A stretch of 64,000 nt of DNA from CTSoil-075 sp964292325 (GTDB taxonomy: Bacteria > Bacillota > Negativicutes > DSM-13327), in contig CAXYVG010000003.1 in NCBI GenBank assembly GCA_964292325.1, forward strand, positions 1 through 64,000. Direction: 5' to 3'. The notes beneath the pieces were generated by a model, which saw only the letters and a list, made by a program, of their open reading frames with translations, had not been told where the DNA came from and searched no databases. The position numbers were made by a program, and so were the translations under genes. Below are positions 1 to 8,317 of this stretch, piece after piece. Numbering within the stretch: position 1 is the first letter of the stretch; each line of letters begins with the position of its first letter.

Positions 1-553
1 TCTCAGACTTACTATATTTCTTGCTACACACTAAGCATACAGCAACATCATCGTGAAAATGAATCTTTTCACCACATTGACACATCCAGCCAAGTTGCCG
101 AGCAGGATTCCCTACCATCAGAGCATAATCTGGTACATTTTTCGTGACTACTGTACCTGCACCAATCAACGCATATCTACCAATATGATTGCCACAGACA
201 ATCGTCGCATTCGCACCAATCGAAGCTCCCTGCCCAATCAATGTTTCTTTATATTCATCCTTACGACTGACATGACTACGTGGATTGATCACATTGGTAA
301 ATACACAAGAAGGTCCTAAAAATACATCATCCTCACAATGTACCCCCGTATAGACGGATACATTATTTTGGATTTTCACATTATTACCTAACGTCACACC
401 TGACGAAATCACTACATTCTGTCCAATATTACAACGTTCTCCGATTTCACAATTGGGCATAATATGCGTAAAATGCCAAATCTTCGTACCTTTTCCAACC
501 TTACACGGTTCATCTACATAACTCGATTCATGCACAAAATACTCTTTTCCCAT
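1..553 (-). CDS. wlbB: WlbB/WbpD-type UDP-sugar N-acetyltransferase (3' end outside window)
   Basis: About 184 codons are visible and the frame is still open at the window edge. The product is a left-handed beta-helix acyltransferase full of hexapeptide turns, with NIGQNVVISSGV, GPSCVFTNVINPRS and IGANATIVCG, and a late segment GNPARQLGWMCQCGEK. These match the WbpD/WlbB family, which N-acetylates the 3-amino group of UDP-2-acetamido-3-amino sugars in the cytoplasm. The ATG at 551-553 follows a GAGG Shine-Dalgarno. The upstream region carries the 3' remnant of a DegT aminotransferase, the usual partner enzyme (WbpE/WlbE), so the pair was probably once contiguous. Its likely role here is making an amino sugar for flagellin or surface glycan; the substrate is inferred. 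Confidence 0.8.
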   Translation of the reverse strand, partial: MGKEYFVHESSYVDEPCKVGKGTKIWHFTHIMPNCEIGERCNIGQNVVISSGVTLGNNVKIQNNVSVYTGVHCEDDVFLGPSCVFTNVINPRSHVSRKDEYKETLIGQGASIGANATIVCGNHIGRYALIGAGTVVTKNVPDYALMVGNPARQLGWMCQCGEKIHFHDDVAVCLVCSKKYSKSE

Positions 554-557
554 TTTA

Positions 558-601
558 TTATCCTCTACTTGTATAAAATTTTTGAATAGCATCGATTATA
601 T
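558..601 (-). pseudogene. 3'-terminal remnant of a DegT-family aminotransferase gene
   Basis: Positions 562-601 match 3886-3925, the 3' end of the intact aminotransferase gene, at 38 of 40 bases. Read on the minus strand they encode DAIQKFYTSRG followed by a stop (558-560), the same C-terminus as the intact gene apart from the last lysine. The stop lies a few bases before the acetyltransferase ATG. The rest of the gene is absent here. It looks like a scar left when the aminotransferase and acetyltransferase genes were separated. Confidence 0.75.
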
Positions 602-762
602 CGCTAAATAACAACCGATATATATATATCGTAAAAAAAGCACATTTTATTTACATAAATCTATATAATAAGTAAATTCATAAAAATAGACAGATTCTAT
701 AGTGTATTATAGCAACAATACTTTAATTTTAAAACAAACTTTTCAAATAACAATAACAGGAT

Positions 763-810
763 AAAAATAATATGGTAAAATAGTATATACTATTTTACCA
801 TATTATTTTT
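763..810. repeat. 48-nt perfect palindrome before the large flagellin gene
   Basis: The two 24-base arms are exact reverse complements, centred between 786 and 787 on GTATATAC. The sequence is very AT-rich and ends in a T run on the plus strand. It lies 31 nt upstream of the GTG start of the large flagellin gene. It has the form of an intrinsic terminator, yet no plus-strand gene precedes it. It could be a leader attenuator, a dyad operator, or a mobile-element or inversion end. Confidence 0.7.
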
Positions 811-841
811 TTATACGGAATATCGGAGGCGAAGCCTTGTA

Positions 842-3763
842 GTGATTATTAACTATAATTCTTCAGCTATGAAGAGCATAATAAGTAATAAAAAAGCAGA
901 ACAAGCACAGGATAAGGCAAATGGTAAACTAGCGAGCGGACTACGTATTCGTACAGCTGCCGATGATAGCGCAAATTTGGCAATTAGCGAAAAAATGCGG
1001 GCGCAAATTCGCGGGTTGGCACAAGCATCCCACAATATTCAAGATGGAATATTTTTGGTGCAGACAGCTGATGGGGCATTAGGTAGCATCAATGATCCTA
1101 CTTTGCAGCGCATGCGTCTACTAGCTTCCCAATCCGCAAATGGAACATTAACAGATAATGATCGGCAACGGATTCAAGAAGAGATACAGCAATTAAAAAG
1201 TCATTTGAATACCATTTTTAAGAATTCCGAATTTAATACACAAAAGATTTTTAACCAATTGCCACCACAAAGTACCAAAACCGATATGTTTAACAGCCCT
1301 GGGATACTCCAAGGAGACACTATTTTAAGTGAAAGTGGATTGGTAGTGACTCCCGGCGAAAATCAAACTATGACTTTTAAACTGAATGACACTCCGTATT
1401 CCATTTCTTTAAGTCCAGGAAATTATACGTCACAACAATTGTTAGATGAAATCAATCAAAAACTACAGGCAGCAGGTACTGATGTTACAGCATCTTACTC
1501 CGGCCAAAATATTGCTTTTAACTCGCCAACCAAAGTAATGGATGGTTTTGGTAGCGATATGATGGAAATTAATAGTCCGTATACCTCCATTTTATATGAC
1601 ATGGCAAAACATGGCGTGATTAGTGGTGCGACAGCAATTGGTTCTGGGGATTTATCAGGTGGATTAACCATTATTAGCGGCAGTAATGATACACTAACGC
1701 TTAAAGTGGATGGCGTAGATAAAAGTATTACGTTGAACCCACTAACATATAATCAAGCCGATTTGCTGACAGAGATCAATCATCAACTTACCACAGCAAA
1801 TATTGACGTGACCGCTTCGTATGTGTATGGAAATCAATTGCAATTAATGCATAATATTAGCGGCGCCGGCCATACTTTGACAACTATCAGCGGAAACGCT
1901 TATAAAGATTTATTTCAGCAATATGCGACCCTGTCAGAATATATTGTGCCTGGAACCTATACAACAGCTGCTATTACTGGAAATAAAGACCTCTCATCTG
2001 GGATAACTATTGTTGCTGGCCAAAATGATCAACTTGATTTTTTTGTAGATGGCGTTGCCCATACCGTAACGTTACAAGCAGGAAGTAATTTGTCTGTTAC
2101 TAATATTGTGACTGATTTAAATAATACATTTACAGGTGCTGGACTCTCTCTTGTTGCCAGTAATTCTTCTGGCAAGTTAGTGATTTCCTATAATGCTCCA
2201 GGCACTCATACTGTCAATCAATTTTCAGGAAATGCATGTGCCGACTTACTATATGGGACAGGCACTCCAACTATTCAACTTGGTACTTATACATATATAG
2301 AAGGTGATAGCACTCCTCAGCCTGTAGGATATGCATCCGTTACTGGCGTTACCGATTTATCAAGTGGCGTTGCTGTTGTATCAGGGGAAAATGATACGTT
2401 TACTTTCCGCTTAGACGGAACCGACCATACAATCGTCCTCGATGCCGGTAACTATAGTGCCAGTAGTTTCGTGAGCCAAATTAACAGCAAATTGAATGGA
2501 TTAAATGTAACAGCTTCCCTAACCTCCTTATATTCTGGAAGCGGCTTGCGGCTGCAAAATACCAATGCTGGCGGCGGCGTAGCACAATTCCCCTATTCAC
2601 TCGACAATTTTTCAGGGAATGGATATGATGCCTTTATGACGACAACCATTCCAGTTCCGAATACAGGTGTGAATTCAAAAGCATATGTATATGGACGGGC
2701 CGATTTATTTCCAGGGTTAACCGTTACAGCAGGAGTGAATGATACTTTAGGTTTTCAAGTAAATGGAGTAGCCTCTAGTATTACTTTAACTTCTGGTTCT
2801 TATTCCCAGGCCTCTTTGCTTCTTGAAATTAATACTCAATTGTCAACTGTCTCAGCCGGCATCACAGCCAGCTATTCCGGTAGCTACCTGATGTTAACGG
2901 CCAATAGCTCGGGGAATTTTCAGATTAATAATTTTACAGGAAACGCACTCGATGCACTGCTGCGTACCAAATCCTATGTAGGAGGGGCCTCCTACAATAC
3001 ATCGAATTCTACAGATGCATATATAGAAGGTCGTAAGGTCCTAAGTGCAGGCGCCAGTATTCATTCAGGCACAAATGATACACTTTCCTTTGCTCTAAAT
3101 AACACTATGTACAATATTACGTTGCCTGCTGGCAATTATGATACCAATGGATTACTAACAATGGTTAATCAACAATTATCAACTGCATCATTGCCTGTGT
3201 CTGCCAGTTATAATGCCAAAAACGAATTACGCCTTACCTATGCGCCTGGAGTCAATGGAAGCTATATCATCGACAGTGTGGGAGGAAATGCTTCCTATAC
3301 ACTTTTTTATCCTGGACCAATTAAGTCTGTAACAACCGAATACGATGCCGAACCGCCGAAAACGTCACGTTCGTTAAAAATTCAAATAGGTGCTAACGAG
3401 GGCGATAATATTGATACAGGAATACCTATTTCTATGAATATACGATCTCTAGGAATTAAAGACCTAGATCTCGGAACACAAGATGGTGCAGAAAAAGCCA
3501 TCACGCTGATTGACCAGGCAATGAGTCAAGTCAGTGAAAAACGTGCGACTATGGGAAGCCTGCAAAATGTGCTAGACTACACCTTGAATAATGTAACCAG
3601 CTATCGGGAACAGTTAACAAAAACAGAATCTAACATCCGAGACGTTGACATCGCACTGGAAATGGTCGAGAGTATAAAAAGTTCTATTTTATTACAATCC
3701 TCCACAACTATACTGTCACACGCTAACCAAAATCCGCAGAGCATACTGCAATTACTTCAATAA
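842..3763 (+). CDS. Large flagellin-like protein with six tandem IN-like modules
   Basis: This 973-aa protein has both conserved flagellin ends. The N-terminal D0/D1 part (about 1-140) has MIINYNSSA, LASGLRIRTAADDSANLAI and MRAQIRGLAQ. The C-terminal part (about 843-973) has KTESNIRDVDIALEM and ends NPQSILQLLQ. Between them are six repeats of about 110-120 residues, beginning near residues 157, 267, 380, 501, 618 and 730. Each reads roughly DLSSG..V.SG.NDT..F.VDG....I.L..G.Y....L...IN..L...G..V.ASY.....L.L, resembling the flagellin hook IN motif of FliD. The start is GTG; a GGAGG lies 12 nt upstream, slightly far. It is one of only two plus-strand genes in the window. It is probably an exported filament or filament-associated flagellin; whether it forms filaments alone is unknown. 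Confidence 0.85.
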   Translation: MIINYNSSAMKSIISNKKAEQAQDKANGKLASGLRIRTAADDSANLAISEKMRAQIRGLAQASHNIQDGIFLVQTADGALGSINDPTLQRMRLLASQSANGTLTDNDRQRIQEEIQQLKSHLNTIFKNSEFNTQKIFNQLPPQSTKTDMFNSPGILQGDTILSESGLVVTPGENQTMTFKLNDTPYSISLSPGNYTSQQLLDEINQKLQAAGTDVTASYSGQNIAFNSPTKVMDGFGSDMMEINSPYTSILYDMAKHGVISGATAIGSGDLSGGLTIISGSNDTLTLKVDGVDKSITLNPLTYNQADLLTEINHQLTTANIDVTASYVYGNQLQLMHNISGAGHTLTTISGNAYKDLFQQYATLSEYIVPGTYTTAAITGNKDLSSGITIVAGQNDQLDFFVDGVAHTVTLQAGSNLSVTNIVTDLNNTFTGAGLSLVASNSSGKLVISYNAPGTHTVNQFSGNACADLLYGTGTPTIQLGTYTYIEGDSTPQPVGYASVTGVTDLSSGVAVVSGENDTFTFRLDGTDHTIVLDAGNYSASSFVSQINSKLNGLNVTASLTSLYSGSGLRLQNTNAGGGVAQFPYSLDNFSGNGYDAFMTTTIPVPNTGVNSKAYVYGRADLFPGLTVTAGVNDTLGFQVNGVASSITLTSGSYSQASLLLEINTQLSTVSAGITASYSGSYLMLTANSSGNFQINNFTGNALDALLRTKSYVGGASYNTSNSTDAYIEGRKVLSAGASIHSGTNDTLSFALNNTMYNITLPAGNYDTNGLLTMVNQQLSTASLPVSASYNAKNELRLTYAPGVNGSYIIDSVGGNASYTLFYPGPIKSVTTEYDAEPPKTSRSLKIQIGANEGDNIDTGIPISMNIRSLGIKDLDLGTQDGAEKAITLIDQAMSQVSEKRATMGSLQNVLDYTLNNVTSYREQLTKTESNIRDVDIALEMVESIKSSILLQSSTTILSHANQNPQSILQLLQ

Positions 3764-3806
3764 CTTAGTATAGATAGCTTATACTTATCTTCGGCGATCA
3801 ATAAAT

Positions 3807-3848
3807 AGCAACAGCTTACTACCATCTGATAGTAAGCCGTTGCTGTTT
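3807..3848 (+). terminator. Hairpin terminator after the large flagellin gene
   Basis: Arms 3807-3821 and 3830-3844 pair over 15 positions with one A-C mismatch, followed by GTTTTG. It ends the plus-strand flagellin transcript. A related hairpin occurs at 6491-6518. Confidence 0.6.
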
Positions 3849-3878
3849 TGTCCATAAAGGCACTAAGACTTTTTCACC

Positions 3879-5132
3879 TTATTTGCCTCTACTCGTATAA
3901 AATTTTTGAATAGCATCCATTATATAGTCTTGCTGCTCCTCTGTCATTTCTGGGAACAGCGGCAGAGCCATCGTTCTTTCGCTAAGCCACTCACTCTGAG
4001 GGAGATCACCTAGCGCATAACCGAGTTTATACTTACCCATTTGATATACTTTTTGCAAATGTAGTGGCACAGGATAATAAACGCCCGTGGCAATCCCACG
4101 TTCACCTAAGAAACTGACCAATTCTTCTCGACATTCACATTTGACAATATATAAATGATAAACAGATCTAGCATTTGCGAGCACTGCTTGGGGAGTGAAA
4201 AACTCGGCACCCAAAAGATTCCGTTCTTTTAGCTGTGCAGTATATCTCGCACTAAGCGCTTGTCGCTTTCCATTCCACATATCAAGATGTTTCATCTTAA
4301 TACACAAAATAGCCGCTTGCATGGCATCGAGTCGACTATTCATACCAATCAAAAAATTATAATATTTCGTAGGATCATATACAGTGGCATTGCCAGATTC
4401 GCTATGATCAATTTCCATCTCTACCACTTCACCGGTAAGTAGTTCATATGCCTTCTTACCATTCATACCACTACCATGCACCCGTGAGGCCGTAATAATC
4501 TGTGCAAACGTATCATCATTGGTCGTAATCATACCACCATCACCATAGGCACCTAGATTTTTGGTTGGATAAAAAGAAAATGCCGTGGCATCCCCCATAC
4601 TGCCCACTTTTTTTACCGTTCCATCTGAGAACGTATAACTAGCACCAATCGCCTGGCATGCATCTTCAATCACAAATAGATTATGCCGCTTCGCAATATC
4701 TAAAATCGGCTCCATATCAGCTGATTGTCCAAAAATATGTACCGGCAAGATAGCCTTGGTGTTAGCCGTAATCGCCTTCTCTATTTTACTAGGATCAATA
4801 TTCATCGTCCCTGGATCGACATCGACAAAAACAGGCTTTGCTCCAACCCGAGAAATACACTCAGCAGTTGCAAAAAAAGTAAACGGTGATGTAATGACTT
4901 CATCCCCTGCACCAATGCCCATAGCTTCTAGAATCAAAATCAAAGCATCCGTTCCACTATTACAAGAAACCGCATGTTTCACATTTAAATAGGAGCAAAA
5001 AGATTTTTCTAATTCCTTCACTTCTGATCCCATAATAAATGACGTTTGATCCAAAATTTCTGATGTTTTATCCAAAATTTCAGTTTTCAAGCTTTGTACT
5101 TGTTGCTGCAAATCGACGAGAGGTATCTTCAT
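3879..5132 (-). CDS. DegT/DnrJ/EryC1-family sugar aminotransferase (WbpE/WlbE-like)
   Basis: This is a 417-aa PLP enzyme of the sugar aminotransferase class, which transfers an amino group to a keto-sugar nucleotide. Visible signatures are the start MKIPLVDLQQQ, SCNSGTDALILIL for phosphate/PLP binding, VIEDACQAIG, and FSFYPTKNLGAYGDGG with the Schiff-base lysine. The frame extends to a GTG at 5144, but the family normally begins MKIPLVDL, so the ATG at 5132 is preferred. The 3' end of this gene is duplicated at 562-601 next to the acetyltransferase that normally works with it. The probable product is a 3-amino-uronic acid or similar amino sugar for flagellin glycosylation; the precise substrate is not determinable here. 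Confidence 0.88.
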   Translation of the reverse strand: MKIPLVDLQQQVQSLKTEILDKTSEILDQTSFIMGSEVKELEKSFCSYLNVKHAVSCNSGTDALILILEAMGIGAGDEVITSPFTFFATAECISRVGAKPVFVDVDPGTMNIDPSKIEKAITANTKAILPVHIFGQSADMEPILDIAKRHNLFVIEDACQAIGASYTFSDGTVKKVGSMGDATAFSFYPTKNLGAYGDGGMITTNDDTFAQIITASRVHGSGMNGKKAYELLTGEVVEMEIDHSESGNATVYDPTKYYNFLIGMNSRLDAMQAAILCIKMKHLDMWNGKRQALSARYTAQLKERNLLGAEFFTPQAVLANARSVYHLYIVKCECREELVSFLGERGIATGVYYPVPLHLQKVYQMGKYKLGYALGDLPQSEWLSERTMALPLFPEMTEEQQDYIMDAIQKFYTSRGK

Positions 5133-5162
5133 AACAACATTCACATCCTATAGTTATTCTTC

Positions 5163-6410
5163 TTAGTTTTTTATCAAGACAGCCATGTAAGCCATCGTAT
5201 TAAACTTATTATTTTCTAATAATTGAATAACATGTTGTAAATATGAAGGACTATGTTCAATCGTTTCAGAGAAAGAATAGATCAATTTAATAACATGTTC
5301 TTCGCCAAAATTTTCTTTATGAAAGCCAGCCATGCCGATAAGTAGCATTTTAATCATGGCATAGTGAACAATCATTAAGACATAGCTATTAAAAACTGGA
5401 TCATTACCAACGAATGGGAATGTTTTCTTGAACACATAATTTACAAGGTAATTTTCCAGCATATATTCATGCTTATCCATGAATGGTTTGTAATATTCTT
5501 CATAAGCTTGCGAATACGATTCGCTAAGTTCTAGTAAGTCCGTTTTCCCATCTGATTTAATACCATTAAGAAATTCTCCGAAACACTGCACAAATGTTTT
5601 ATTTCTCACTGCACCTTGAAAAAAACGTTCTTCTGTGAGTTCTTTCATTAGTTTTATTTGAATACTATTCTCATTAGGTATAGAATTCAGCTGTTCGGCA
5701 ATCGTACTACCTTTTAGTAAATCACTATAGCTATTAACCAGTTGAGGAATTTCCGCAACCTTACCCTCGTTAATAAATTGTTCCAAATTATTATAGAATA
5801 GCCCCAATATAACTAAACGTTGCCACAAAAGATATTGGCGACTCTGCAATGCTGTTATGGTAAATATTCTCAATTCCCAAAAATATCTCTGTGGCTTATA
5901 TGCCATGCTAATATCATTCGTATTTAAAACGATATCAATATAAGCTCGAACTGCAGCATCTTCTTCAACCTCATCAAATTCCATAACATCTGGATTTCTC
6001 AATATTAGCTTAGCGGCTTCAGGACAAGATAGTGTCAGAGATTTTTCTATTGTACCATTAACTTGATTCACGTAACGAGGATATGAATTGCAAACTACAG
6101 ATAAATATCCTTCGCCAAGTGTGCGTTGAATAACACAAAGTCCATCTTCACTAAGAAAAGGACAGTTTCCTTCGTTCGTCATTATAATCTTAGCATAGTT
6201 CTCGTCACTAGCACTATTGGTGCGGTTACGCGTAACATGATTCTTCATTTTTTCTCTAAGCTGTTTATCTGGACATTTACGATATTTTTGGTAGATAGCT
6301 TTATCTATATTTACACGCCATCCCTTACAACAGGAATCTTCACACTCAGGACCAATACACTTGAAATCGTTAAGATATTGGGGCTGAAGTAGTTTTCTAG
6401 TTTTAGCCAC
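5163..6410 (-). CDS. fliB: FliB-type flagellin lysine N-methylase
   Basis: The 415-aa protein has the FliB cysteine cluster near its N-terminus, CIGPECEDSCCKGW (about 18-31), followed by CPFLSEDGLCVIQ. This is typical of the FliB/YkgJ-related family that methylates lysines on flagellin. The GTG start at 6410 has a strong AGGAG about 9 nt upstream. It lies between the two flagellin genes in a sugar-modification cluster, so both flagellins are plausible substrates. The rest of the protein is helical with no transmembrane segment. The family assignment is firm; the in vivo target is inferred from context. Confidence 0.85.
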   Translation of the reverse strand: MAKTRKLLQPQYLNDFKCIGPECEDSCCKGWRVNIDKAIYQKYRKCPDKQLREKMKNHVTRNRTNSASDENYAKIIMTNEGNCPFLSEDGLCVIQRTLGEGYLSVVCNSYPRYVNQVNGTIEKSLTLSCPEAAKLILRNPDVMEFDEVEEDAAVRAYIDIVLNTNDISMAYKPQRYFWELRIFTITALQSRQYLLWQRLVILGLFYNNLEQFINEGKVAEIPQLVNSYSDLLKGSTIAEQLNSIPNENSIQIKLMKELTEERFFQGAVRNKTFVQCFGEFLNGIKSDGKTDLLELSESYSQAYEEYYKPFMDKHEYMLENYLVNYVFKKTFPFVGNDPVFNSYVLMIVHYAMIKMLLIGMAGFHKENFGEEHVIKLIYSFSETIEHSPSYLQHVIQLLENNKFNTMAYMAVLIKN

Positions 6411-6490
6411 TATGAATGTCTCCTTTCTAAATCACAACCACTTTATAACAATAAAACCTTGATTTTAAAATAGACTTTTTCAAATATCAA

Positions 6491-6518
6491 CAGCTTACTG
6501 CCATATAATAGTAGGCTG
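6491..6518. repeat. Intergenic hairpin related to the one at 3807-3844
   Basis: Arms 6491-6499 and 6510-6518 pair over 9 positions (one G-T). The sequence CAGCTTACT followed by CCAT and an ATAGTA core is shared with the element after the large flagellin gene. It separates the acyltransferase gene from fliB and may act as a weak terminator. The flank 6447-6490 also resembles 714-757. Confidence 0.5.
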
Positions 6519-6570
6519 CTTCGTCTAGAAAGACACTTTTTTTATTTTTTATAATTTTTAACATTTTATG

Positions 6571-7188
6571 TTATGCTGATCCATATTTATTAGTTTTTAT
6601 TTTATCTTTTGATATATAAATTGTATTATCTTTTACATCATCTAAAACAATAGCTCCCGCTGCAATTATACAATTATTTCCTATCGTTCTACCTTCTAAA
6701 ATCGTAGAACCTGCACCAATATAACAATTTTCTCCAATGCTAACACCACCGGATATACAAACAGAATTAGAGATCATACTATAGTTATTAATTTTTACAT
6801 CATGAGCAATAACACAATTATGATACACAAATACATGATCTCCAATTTTTACATTTGAAGATATAATTGTCTGAGGGAAAACAACAATCCCTTGCCCTAA
6901 AATTACACTTTTGTATATTTTAGCATCTAAAGATATTAAATTTATAAAACTACTTAGTTCCATCTGTTCTAGTTTCTCTCTACGTTGCATCATAGATCGA
7001 TAACTACCTAATCCCGATATAAACTTTGCTTTTCTAGAAAAACTAGCTACATCCTCTAATTTCCCTAAGATTTTACTGCCACATTTAAGATCATCTAAAA
7101 AACCAAGCACCGTATATTGCTCGGCAGCAATCTCACCTAATTCTCTCCCAGTCCCACCATAGGTTAGAATCACTACTTCATCTTTCAT
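6571..7188 (-). CDS. NeuD/PglD-like sugar acyltransferase
   Basis: The 205-aa protein has an N-terminal Rossmann-like segment with YGGTGRELGEIA (about 10-21) and FLDD, then a C-terminal left-handed beta-helix of hexapeptide repeats (about 90-190; GENCYIGAGSTILEG, NNCIIAAGAIV). This two-part layout is typical of NeuD/PglD enzymes, which acetylate amino sugars. It starts 4 nt after an aminotransferase gene, which supports acetylation of that enzyme's amino-sugar product. The exact sugar is unknown. Confidence 0.82.
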   Translation of the reverse strand: MKDEVVILTYGGTGRELGEIAAEQYTVLGFLDDLKCGSKILGKLEDVASFSRKAKFISGLGSYRSMMQRREKLEQMELSSFINLISLDAKIYKSVILGQGIVVFPQTIISSNVKIGDHVFVYHNCVIAHDVKINNYSMISNSVCISGGVSIGENCYIGAGSTILEGRTIGNNCIIAAGAIVLDDVKDNTIYISKDKIKTNKYGSA

Positions 7189-7192
7189 CAGT

Positions 7193-8317
7193 TCACCACT
7201 TTTGCGAGAATAGAATATCTAACACTTCTTTAGAAATACGTTCCACTATCTCACTATCTAATCCCTGATATAAAGGTAGCGCTAAACCAAAATGATATAA
7301 CCGCTCAGAATTATTCCCTATCGCTTTTTCACAATCGACATTGTATTTTTGAGTATAATAGGAAAGCACGTGTAGAGCATTCGCACCTAAATTTACTTCA
7401 ATTGCTCTTTCTCTAAGAAGACCTATCATTTGATTACGGTCACATGAATCAGATAACCGAATCATGAAAGTTTGCCAAGCATGTCCATTTACCACTTCTG
7501 GCAAATGGACTTTGTCAGAAATAAGATGCTCAGCATATATGTTTTGCAATCGCTGGCGCTCGATTAACCAATTATCAAATTTGGCTAATTGAACCCTTCC
7601 CAAAACAGCTTGAAAATTTGTCATTCGATAATTAAAGCCAGGTAAAATAAAATCTACACCATTCACATTACGTTGAATGCCATGATTGCGCCATACACGT
7701 AGTCTATTTGCCAACTCAATATCATTCGTAGCAATGGCTCCACCTTCCCCTGTTGTAATGGCTTTACGAGGGTGAAAGGAGAAGCATCCCAATTGGCCAA
7801 AGGTACCTACCTTTTGCTCATTATGTATTGCACCCAAGCCACAAGCAGCATCTTCGACAACTAGTAAATTATATTCTTTAGCAATTTTCATAATAACAGT
7901 CATATCTGCCGGACAACCAAACTCGTGTACAGGCATGATCGCCTTAATCTTTTCCGGTCCCTGCCATTCATTGATCACCCGCCGAATATTTTCTGGCGTA
8001 ATATTATAATTATGTAAGTCAACATCAACAAAAATAGGTCGAGCCCCAACAAGCTCTACTACATTGACCGTAGCAGGAAATGTAAAGTCAGGTACAAGTA
8101 CAGCATCACCTGCCCCTATGCCTAACGCAACCAATGATAAATGCAAAGCTGCAGTACCTGATGAAACAACAACCACTTCTTTGCACCCTAAATACGTTGC
8201 TAATTCATGCTCAAATAATTCACATTCTTCACCATGTACCAATTGCCCACTACGTAATACCCGCTCTACAGCCAGACATTCTTCATCGCCAATACTTGGC
8301 ACACACAATTTAATCAT
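7193..8317 (-). CDS. DegT/DnrJ/EryC1-family sugar aminotransferase
   Basis: This second PLP-dependent sugar aminotransferase of the cluster has 374 residues. It shows VVSSGTAALHLSLVALG, VVEDAACGLGA and SFHPRKAITTGEGG, which carries the catalytic lysine. It overlaps the epimerase gene by 4 nt (ATGA-type coupling) and is followed at once by a NeuD-like acyltransferase. Together the three genes form a module that makes a keto sugar, aminates it and acylates it. The layout resembles PglE/PseC-type pathways, but the family alone does not give the sugar. Confidence 0.88.
   Translation of the reverse strand: MIKLCVPSIGDEECLAVERVLRSGQLVHGEECELFEHELATYLGCKEVVVVSSGTAALHLSLVALGIGAGDAVLVPDFTFPATVNVVELVGARPIFVDVDLHNYNITPENIRRVINEWQGPEKIKAIMPVHEFGCPADMTVIMKIAKEYNLLVVEDAACGLGAIHNEQKVGTFGQLGCFSFHPRKAITTGEGGAIATNDIELANRLRVWRNHGIQRNVNGVDFILPGFNYRMTNFQAVLGRVQLAKFDNWLIERQRLQNIYAEHLISDKVHLPEVVNGHAWQTFMIRLSDSCDRNQMIGLLRERAIEVNLGANALHVLSYYTQKYNVDCEKAIGNNSERLYHFGLALPLYQGLDSEIVERISKEVLDILFSQKW

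Noticed and set aside
53..319. Plus-strand 88-codon open frame
   Set aside because: It lies opposite the clear WlbB-type acetyltransferase, which has strong family motifs and extends over the window edge.
763..810. Simple terminator of an upstream gene
   Set aside because: There is no plus-strand gene before it; the wlbB gene is read in the opposite direction and ends outside the window.
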